Source of the DNA: Clostridia bacterium | Lineage (GTDB): Bacteria; Bacillota; Clostridia; Oscillospirales; Acutalibacteraceae | Direction: 5' to 3' | Length of the DNA: 9,581 bases | Assembly (NCBI GenBank): GCA_900759575.1 | Contig: CAAEVU010000005.1 | Coordinates: 1 to 9,581, forward strand | Shown here: positions 5,377 through 9,581 of the stretch, one piece after another | Layout: each line of letters opens with the position of its first letter | Numbering within the stretch: the first letter of the stretch is position 1 | The notes under the pieces: model-generated | The model's database searches: none | The model's input: the letters and a program-made list of their open reading frames with translations, nothing else | What the model was told of the DNA's origin: nothing | Translations under genes and position numbers: made by a program

Positions 5377-5461
5377 CTCCGGCCGGTCCTGAACGGTGGC
5401 CGCCGGCGACCAGGACCCGGAGGGAACAAGCCTCGTTTTGGGGCGGCAGCTTTGCCGCGCC
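5377..5461 (+). other. Two stable GC-rich hairpins between ychF and the small membrane protein gene
   Basis: The first: CTCCG (5377-5381) and GGTCCTG (5385-5391) pair with CAGGACC (5411-5417) and CGGAG (5418-5422), leaving a 3-nt bulge; the inside (5394-5410) can also pair. The second: GCGGCA (5443-5448), loop GCTT, TGCCGC (5453-5458), extendable by two pairs past a mismatch. Neither is followed by a T-run, so they are not typical terminators; ychF transcripts probably continue. They may protect or process the mRNA. Nothing else is evident in this 148-bp gap. Confidence 0.5.
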
Positions 5462-5510
5462 GTGCCCATTGATGTGGCAGAACCCTCTGCTTGGGGAAAG
5501 GAGATTCTCT

Positions 5511-5696
5511 ATGGAATGGCTTGTTTGGATCGTTTTATTCATTTTCATTCTGGCATGTGTGCTCTACTTTGTCGTCAAGGCCGCAGTGCGGGACGGCATG
5601 CTGGCCTATGACCAGATCAAGCGCCAGGAAGAACAAGCCGGGGAACAGGGACAATCCCAACCAAATGAAAAAGCAAATGAAAAAGAGGATGGCTGA
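5511..5696 (+). CDS. Small single-pass membrane protein (hypothetical)
   Basis: A 61-residue protein starting at ATG 5511 with AAAGGAG 8 nt upstream; longer in-frame starts lack such a site. Residues about 3-23 (WLVWIVLFIFILACVLYFVV) are one hydrophobic membrane helix, followed by 'KAAVRDGMLAYDQIKRQEEQ' and a Gln/Glu/Asn/Lys-rich hydrophilic tail, probably cytosolic. The design resembles DUF6019-type small membrane proteins of Clostridia, whose function I do not know. It is probably cotranscribed with ychF, as no terminator separates them. Its TGA stop lies in the loop of a strong bidirectional terminator. Confidence 0.75.
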   Translation: MEWLVWIVLFIFILACVLYFVVKAAVRDGMLAYDQIKRQEEQAGEQGQSQPNEKANEKEDG

Positions 5697-5714
5697 TTGC
5701 CATCCTCTTTCTTT
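5682..5714. terminator. Bidirectional intrinsic terminator between convergent genes
   Basis: AAAGAGGATGGC (5682-5693), loop TGATT, GCCATCCTCTTT (5699-5710) is a perfect 12-bp stem with T-rich sequence after it on the plus strand (TCTTTATTTT) and the run of A before it acting as T-run on the minus strand. It ends both the ychF/membrane-protein transcript and the merR transcript. The membrane protein's stop codon is in the loop and the MerR gene's stop is at 5713-5715. Confidence 0.92.
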
Positions 5715-6075
5715 ATTTTCCTTCCATGCTCTTTAAGTAATTGATCTTGTAGTTGATCTTCTCCAAGTGCTTTTTCAGCTCTTCGATCCCCTCCAGCACA
5801 TGGGCCCGATGCTCTTCAAAGATCCAAAGCCGCTCCTCCAGGGTTTCGTCCCCCTGCTCCACCAAGTCGAAATACCGCTTGATATCCTTTAAGGGCATAC
5901 CGGTGCTCTTTAAACACAGGGCCATTTCCAACTGCCCAATGTTTTCTTCCGTATACACCCGGATGCCATTCTTGGTGCGCTCCGGATGGATGATCCCTTC
6001 CTTTTCGTAAAACCGCAGGGTGTGAGGCTCGATTCCAAAATGCTCCGCCGCCTGGGAGATGCTGTATCCTTCCAT
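5713..6075 (-). CDS. MerR-family transcriptional regulator
   Basis: A 120-residue MerR regulator. Two adjacent ATG codons (6078 and 6075) follow GGAGG (minus strand 6086-6082); 6075 has the better spacing. The DNA-binding domain is about 4-70: helix-turn-helix 'YSISQAAEHFGIEPHTLRFY', the hallmark 'RFYEKEGII', and the wing 'GIRVYTEENIGQL'. A long coiled-coil dimerization helix (about 78-115) follows. There is one cysteine (C54, in the DNA-binding part) and no effector domain, so it is neither a metal sensor of the classical type nor a large drug-binding BmrR type; it fits the small AdhR/NmlR-like group. The target is unknown. It is divergent from the amino-acid importer and convergent with the small membrane protein. 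Confidence 0.92.
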   Translation of the reverse strand: MEGYSISQAAEHFGIEPHTLRFYEKEGIIHPERTKNGIRVYTEENIGQLEMALCLKSTGMPLKDIKRYFDLVEQGDETLEERLWIFEEHRAHVLEGIEELKKHLEKINYKINYLKSMEGK

Positions 6076-6106
6076 CATTTTCCTCCATTCCGCCAGGCCT
6101 TCCCAG

Positions 6107-6152
6107 CTTTAAACTGCACTTTAAGTTTAAACCCCTGGGACAGCTTTGTCAA
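6107..6152 (-). promoter_or_regulatory. Promoter and likely operator of the MerR-family gene
   Basis: On the minus strand TTGACA (6152-6147), 17 bp and TAAACT (6129-6124) form a sigma-A promoter; a -10 displaced to a MerR-like 19-bp spacing (AACTTA) is also possible. A partial dyad CTTAAAG...TTTAAAG (6125-6107) and two GTTTAAA copies 17 bp apart resemble the CTTAAAGT-type operators of AdhR-like MerR proteins. Autoregulation is inferred. Confidence 0.5.
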
Positions 6153-6179
6153 CGCGTTTTTCCAGTGCATACCACTTCG

Positions 6180-6195
6180 TTGTATTTTTATACAA
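6180..6195. promoter_or_regulatory. ARG-box-like palindrome upstream of the amino-acid importer
   Basis: TTGTAT (6180-6185), TTTT, ATACAA (6190-6195) is a perfect 16-bp AT-rich palindrome. It resembles ArgR/AhrC ARG boxes in layout (two TG-AT half sites around four weak pairs). A related sequence, TTGTATAATGTGTATA (6257-6272), overlaps the -10 of the importer promoter 77 bp further on. ArgR control is inferred from similarity and context. Confidence 0.4.
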
Positions 6196-6237
6196 ATAAT
6201 ATCTGGAAATACCCGGATAATTCCCTATATGACCCCC

Positions 6238-6265
6238 TTGCAAACTGTGAAAAAAGTTGTATAAT
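6238..6265 (+). promoter_or_regulatory. Sigma-A promoter of the amino-acid importer
   Basis: TTGCAA (6238-6243), a 16-bp spacer and a consensus TATAAT (6260-6265) lie about 50 bp before the receptor start codon. Transcription should begin near 6272. Confidence 0.8.
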
Positions 6266-6315
6266 GTGTATATTCCCTACAACGGAAAACCAAACGACCT
6301 AAGGAGAGAGAAATC

Positions 6316-7224
6316 ATGAAGAAAATCGCGACACTCTTGGCGGCTCTCATGCTGATGACCGCTGCTTTTGCCGGCTGCGGCAACACCGACTCCGGTTCTT
6401 CCACCGCTTCCGGTGAGTCTTCCACCACCAGCGAATCCTCCGTGGTTGAGGAAAGCTCTACGGCTTCCGAATCCAGCGAAGAGGCTTCCACCACCGAGAC
6501 CGGTGACTACGGCGACTTTACCACCATTGAGGAAGGCAAGTTGATCATGTCCACCAACGCTCAGTTCCCTCCCTACGAGATGGTTGCTGACGGCGAAGGC
6601 TTCAACGGCACCGGTTTTGAGGGCATCGACGTGGAGATCGCTTCCGCTATTGCTGACAAGCTGGGCCTGGAACTCCAGATCGACGACATGGAGTTCGACT
6701 CCGCTCTGCTGGCTGTACAGAACAACACCGCTGACGTGATGCTGGCCGGCCTGTCCTACTCTGAAGAGCGTGACGAGGTTGTGGACTTCACCACCAGCTA
6801 TGCCACCGGCGTACAGGTGGTTATCGTGAAGGAAGGCTCCGACGTGACCATGGACAACCTGGGCGAAAAGATGATCGGCACCCAGCGCGGCACCACCGGC
6901 TACATCTACGCTTCTGACACTCCCGAGAACGGCGGCTACGGCGAGGACCACGTGCAGGCTTACGACAACGGCGCCACTGCTGTGCAGGCTCTGGTAAACG
7001 GCCAGATCGACGCTGTGATCATCGACCAGGCTCCCGCTGAAGAATATGTGGCTGCCAACGATGGCCTGACCATCCTCCCCGGCAACTGGGTGGAAGAGCA
7101 GTACTGCGCTGCTGTGGATGAAGGCAACACCGCTCTGCTCAATGCCATCGACACCGCTCTTCAGGAGCTGATCAAGGACGGCACCGTGCAGGAGATCCTG
7201 GACAAGTACATCACTGCTGAATAA
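6316..7224 (+). CDS. Amino-acid ABC transporter substrate-binding lipoprotein
   Basis: A 302-residue extracellular receptor of the family-3 polar amino-acid class. It starts at ATG 6316 with AAGGAGAG upstream. Residues 1-20 are a lipoprotein signal (MKKIATLLAALMLMTAAFAG) with lipidated C21. A Ser/Thr/Glu-rich linker (about 22-65) tethers it to the membrane. The Venus-flytrap domain follows: 'STNAQFPPYEM' (79-89), 'FEGIDVEIA' (101-109), 'AGLSYSEERDEVVDFT' (144-159), 'GTQRGTTGY' (188-196) and 'IDAVIIDQAPA' (231-241), where the Arg and Asp should hold the ligand's carboxylate and amino group. Substrate is not certain; basic amino acids or cystine/glutamine are all possible. A terminator directly after it should make receptor more abundant than permease and ATPase. 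Confidence 0.95.
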   Translation: MKKIATLLAALMLMTAAFAGCGNTDSGSSTASGESSTTSESSVVEESSTASESSEEASTTETGDYGDFTTIEEGKLIMSTNAQFPPYEMVADGEGFNGTGFEGIDVEIASAIADKLGLELQIDDMEFDSALLAVQNNTADVMLAGLSYSEERDEVVDFTTSYATGVQVVIVKEGSDVTMDNLGEKMIGTQRGTTGYIYASDTPENGGYGEDHVQAYDNGATAVQALVNGQIDAVIIDQAPAEEYVAANDGLTILPGNWVEEQYCAAVDEGNTALLNAIDTALQELIKDGTVQEILDKYITAE

Positions 7225-7257
7225 GCAACGCTGAACAAGCGCTTCACATACTTCCGC

Positions 7258-7285
7258 AAAAGGAGCGGCCTGGGCCGCTCTTTTT
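7258..7285 (+). terminator. Intrinsic terminator / attenuator inside the importer operon
   Basis: GAGCGGCC (7263-7270), TG, GGCCGCTC (7273-7280) with A-run before and TTTTT (7281-7285) after. It stands between the receptor stop (7224) and the permease start (7320). No promoter is evident after it, so partial read-through probably sets a high receptor-to-permease ratio. Confidence 0.85.
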
Positions 7286-7319
7286 GCCATATTCCGGGTA
7301 ATGAGAGAGGAGTGGGCAA

Positions 7320-8081
7320 ATGAACTTTACCCAGATATACGAACAGTTCTCCGCCCTGGAGGACCCCGGCTTCTGGCAGCAATCCTACATGAATTTCTAC
7401 CGGGCCTGGTTTGAGGGCAACCGCTGGCAGCAGTATTTAGAGGGTCTGGGCACCACCGTGCTGGTGACCATCTTGGCCCTGTGCATTGGCGTGGTGCTGG
7501 GCGTTCTGGTGGCCGTGATCCGCACCGGTCACGACCAGCAGCGCAAAGGCCACCACAACCCCGTTTTAGCTGTGCTGAACCTGATCTGCAAAGTCTATGT
7601 CACCGTCATCCGTGGCACCCCCATGATGGTCCAGCTGCTGATCATGGGCTTTGTGGTCTTTAAGTCCAGCCGGAACTTCACTTTGGTAGGCGCCCTGTCT
7701 TTGGGCATCAACTCCGGAGCCTATGTGGCGGAAATCATCCGGGGCGGCTTGATGAGCCTGGACCCCGGCCAGTCCGAGGCCGGCCGGTCCTTGGGACTGG
7801 GCTATCTGGACACCATGCGGTTTATCGTGGTGCCCCAAGCCTTTAAGGCCATTCTGCCCGCTCTGGGCAACGAATTTATCACCTTGCTGAAAGACACCTC
7901 CCTGATCTCCGTGGTGGCCGGCAAGGAGATCGTTTACTTCGCTCAGGCCATTGTGTCCCGCACCTACGAGGCCATGTGGCCCTATCTCATCACCGCCGCC
8001 ATGTACCTGGTCCTGGTGCTGATCTTCACCTGGCTTCAGGGCAAGCTGGAAAGGAGGTTGCGTGCAAGTGATCGACGTTAA
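7320..8081 (+). CDS. Amino-acid ABC transporter permease (HisM/GlnP type)
   Basis: A 253-residue inner-membrane permease starting at ATG 7320 with AGAGGAG 8 nt upstream. The first 40 residues are hydrophilic with aromatic residues, then membrane segments at about 43-67, 84-112, 121-142, 178-200 and 222-241. The EAA loop that docks on the ATPase is EAGRSLGLG (153-161) followed by 'TMRFIVVPQAFK'. The 'VIRGTPMMVQLLIMGF' segment (97-111) is typical for polar amino-acid permeases, which usually work as a homodimer when only one permease gene exists, as here. Its last 14 bp overlap the ATPase gene, indicating coupled translation. Confidence 0.95.
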   Translation: MNFTQIYEQFSALEDPGFWQQSYMNFYRAWFEGNRWQQYLEGLGTTVLVTILALCIGVVLGVLVAVIRTGHDQQRKGHHNPVLAVLNLICKVYVTVIRGTPMMVQLLIMGFVVFKSSRNFTLVGALSLGINSGAYVAEIIRGGLMSLDPGQSEAGRSLGLGYLDTMRFIVVPQAFKAILPALGNEFITLLKDTSLISVVAGKEIVYFAQAIVSRTYEAMWPYLITAAMYLVLVLIFTWLQGKLERRLRASDRR

Positions 8082-8790
8082 AAATCTGGAAAAATCTTAT
8101 GAAGGCCATCAGGTCTTGAAAGGGATCAACGAGCACATTTACAAAGGGGAAAAAGTGGCCATCATCGGGCCTTCCGGCTCGGGCAAATCCACCTTTCTGC
8201 GGTGTTTGAACCTGCTGGAAGAACCCACCAGCGGCACTATTACCTTTGAGGGTGTGGACATCACCGATCCCAAAAACGACATTAACAAGCTCCGTGCCAG
8301 GATGGGCATGGTGTTCCAGCAGTTCAACCTGTTCCCCCACATGACCGTGAAGCAGAACATCACCTTGGCCCCGGTGCGGCTGAAGCTGATGACCAAGTCC
8401 GAAGCCGATAAAAAGGCCATGGAACTTCTGGAACGGGTAGGATTGCCGGACAAAGCCACCGCCTATCCCAAACAGCTTTCCGGCGGCCAGCAGCAGCGTA
8501 TTGCCATTGCCCGTGCTCTGGCTATGAACCCGGACGTAATGCTCTTTGACGAACCCACTTCCGCACTGGACCCTGAAATGGTGGGCGAAGTGCTGGAGAT
8601 CATGAAAGAGCTGGCCGACGACGGCATGACCATGGTGGTGGTCACCCACGAAATGGGCTTTGCCCGCTCTGTGGCTACACGGGTGCTGTTCATGGACGAA
8701 GGGGTTATCGCCGAGCAGAACAGACCGGAAGCCTTTTTCACCAATCCCAAGAATCCCCGGTTAAAAGAATTTCTCTCCAAAGTTCTATAA
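8068..8790 (+). CDS. Amino-acid ABC transporter ATP-binding protein (GlnQ/ArtM type)
   Basis: The ATPase of the importer, 240 residues from GTG 8068. That start lies 10 nt after AAGGAGG (8051-8057) and gives the family's usual 'MIDVKNLEKSY'; GTG 8062, two codons earlier, is only 4 nt from the site and less likely. Counted from 8062: Walker A GPSGSGKST (36-44), Q-loop 'VFQQFNLFPH' (84-93), signature LSGGQQQR (139-146), Walker B VMLFDEP (159-165), D-loop SALD (167-170) and switch H196 ('VVTHE'). All nucleotide-binding residues are intact. It dimerises on the permease and powers uptake. It overlaps the permease 3' end and is followed by a strong terminator. Confidence 0.96.
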   Translation: MIDVKNLEKSYEGHQVLKGINEHIYKGEKVAIIGPSGSGKSTFLRCLNLLEEPTSGTITFEGVDITDPKNDINKLRARMGMVFQQFNLFPHMTVKQNITLAPVRLKLMTKSEADKKAMELLERVGLPDKATAYPKQLSGGQQQRIAIARALAMNPDVMLFDEPTSALDPEMVGEVLEIMKELADDGMTMVVVTHEMGFARSVATRVLFMDEGVIAEQNRPEAFFTNPKNPRLKEFLSKVL

Positions 8791-8803
8791 ATTCCACAAA
8801 TGG

Positions 8804-8838
8804 AAAAAGGGTCGGACACACTGTCCGGCCCTTTTTTT
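8804..8838 (+). terminator. Intrinsic terminator of the importer operon
   Basis: AAAAA, then GGGTCGGACA (8809-8818), loop CAC, TGTCCGGCCC (8822-8831) and seven T (8832-8838). One T-G wobble in a 10-bp stem. It lies just after the ATPase stop. Confidence 0.93.
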
Positions 8839-8903
8839 GACCCCTGGTGGATTCCCCCTTCTCCGCAGAAGAGAGCCACATACAGAAAAAAGTAAAACAA
8901 AAA

Positions 8904-8938
8904 CGGCAACCGGGAAAATCCCGGCTGCCGCCTTTTTT
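8904..8938. terminator. Second, bidirectional terminator between importer and PEPCK genes
   Basis: CGGCA (8904-8908) and CCGGGA (8910-8915), loop AAA, TCCCGG (8919-8924) and TGCCG (8926-8930), followed by six T on the plus strand (8933-8938) and, reading the other way, by TTTTTGTTTT. It is placed to end the leftward pckG transcript at its 3' end and to back up the importer terminator. Confidence 0.88.
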
Positions 8939-8988
8939 ATAAATGAGGAGAGGTTGAAATTAAGGTAAATCGCAGAAGAAAGAGAATC

Positions 8989-9581
8989 TTACTGGCAGTT
9001 CTTCTTCAGAGTTTCCAGCTGATTCTTCAGTTCCTCAGGCAGCTTGTCGCCAAACTGCTTGTAGAACTCTTCGATACCCTCGGCTTCCTTTGCCCAAGCA
9101 GCCTTGTCCACTTCCAGAATGGACTTCAAGGTGTCGATGGAGAAGTCGTTCATGCCTTCCAGGTTAATGTCCTCAGCATAAGGCACATAGCCGATAGCGG
9201 TCTCCTGAGCGTCGACCTTGCCTTCGCAGCGCTTCAAGATCCACTCCAGCACGCGGAAGTTGTCGCCGAAACCGGGCCACATGAAATGGCCTTCCTCGTC
9301 CAGACGGAACCAGTTCACGTTGAAGATCTTGGGAGCATTCTCGCCCAGCTTCTCGCCCATCTCGAACCAATGCTTGAAGTAGTCGCCCATATGATAGCCG
9401 CAGAAGGGCAGCATAGCCATAGGATCACGACGGACAACGCCCACAGCGCCGGTAGCGGCAGCAGTGGTCTCGGAAGCCATGATGGAGCCTACGAACACAC
9501 CGTTGTTCCAATCGCGGGACTGACACACCAGAGGAGTGGTCTGAGCACGACGGCCGCCGAAGATAATAGCGGAGATCGGCA
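8989..9581 (-). CDS. pckG: Phosphoenolpyruvate carboxykinase (GTP), C-terminal part
   Basis: The last 197 or so residues of a leftward gene; the frame is open to the window edge. It begins in the conserved 'PISAIIFGGRR' segment, continues through 'TTPLVCQSRDWNNGVF', and ends '...ETLKKNCQ'. The FGGRR motif and 'NVNWFRLDEEGHFMWPGFGDN' are hallmarks of the GTP-dependent class, in which the latter aromatic region contacts the guanine. The enzyme interconverts oxaloacetate and PEP with GTP; in gut anaerobes it often runs toward oxaloacetate or supports gluconeogenesis. The family is about 600 residues, so roughly the first two thirds lie outside. It converges on the importer operon and ends at a bidirectional terminator. 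Confidence 0.96.
   Translation of the reverse strand, partial: PISAIIFGGRRAQTTPLVCQSRDWNNGVFVGSIMASETTAAATGAVGVVRRDPMAMLPFCGYHMGDYFKHWFEMGEKLGENAPKIFNVNWFRLDEEGHFMWPGFGDNFRVLEWILKRCEGKVDAQETAIGYVPYAEDINLEGMNDFSIDTLKSILEVDKAAWAKEAEGIEEFYKQFGDKLPEELKNQLETLKKNCQ

Noticed and set aside
4274..5548. Long (424-codon) leftward frame opposite ychF
   Set aside because: A shadow of the strong codon bias of ychF; the plus-strand protein has all YchF motifs and a ribosome-binding site.
5396..5611. 71-codon frame between ychF and the small membrane protein
   Set aside because: Overlaps hairpins and the better-supported membrane protein frame, with no ribosome-binding site or recognisable sequence.
6277..7290. 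Leftward 337-codon frame opposite the receptor gene
   Set aside because: Shadow of the GC-rich receptor gene; it would run over the importer promoter side and terminator and has no family features.
1..9581. CRISPR array, tRNA, rRNA or insertion sequence
   Set aside because: No regularly spaced repeats, no tRNA-like cloverleaf or rRNA sequence was recognised, and the DnaC/IstB-like gene has no istA partner or terminal repeats.

Overview
The window looks like a chromosomal segment of a Clostridia-class Bacillota, probably a gut Oscillospiraceae-type organism. Ribosome-binding sites are purine-rich (AAAGGAG/AGGAGG), intrinsic terminators are abundant, and the mobile genes belong to families common in integrative elements of gut Clostridia. 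The taxonomic call rests on gene content and codon style only.

Positions 1 to about 4200 are the right-hand (integrase) end of an integrative and conjugative or mobilizable element. From left to right: the first 16 codons of a leftward helix-turn-helix gene; about 430 bp of non-coding DNA rich in inverted and direct repeats, a plausible origin of transfer; then a rightward run of mobC, a small Cys-rich protein gene, a RepA_N-like replication initiator, a DnaC-like helicase loader, a Tn916-type excisionase and a tyrosine integrase. Replication initiator and loader overlap by ATGA. The integrase has its own strong promoter inside a large dyad. A perfect tandem 11-bp repeat at the integrase 3' end probably marks integrase arm sites close to the element/chromosome junction. 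No relaxase gene lies beside mobC in this window.

Positions about 4200 to 9581 are chromosomal and have a different, GC-rich codon style. ychF (ribosome-associated P-loop ATPase) begins only 77 bp after the integrase stop. It is followed by a small single-pass membrane protein gene and, convergently, a MerR-family regulator; the two share a bidirectional terminator. Then comes a complete polar amino-acid ABC importer: lipoprotein receptor, terminator, permease, ATPase. The receptor is preceded by a clear sigma-A promoter and an ARG-box-like palindrome. Two terminators separate the importer from the 3' end of a leftward GTP-dependent PEP carboxykinase gene that runs off the window.

Working together: RepA_N protein plus loader probably replicate the excised element, Xis and Int excise and integrate it, and MobC serves transfer with a relaxase that must be elsewhere. 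No wholly new system is evident. The most unusual points are the non-canonical start of the replication initiator, the missing relaxase, and the dyad around the integrase promoter and leader.
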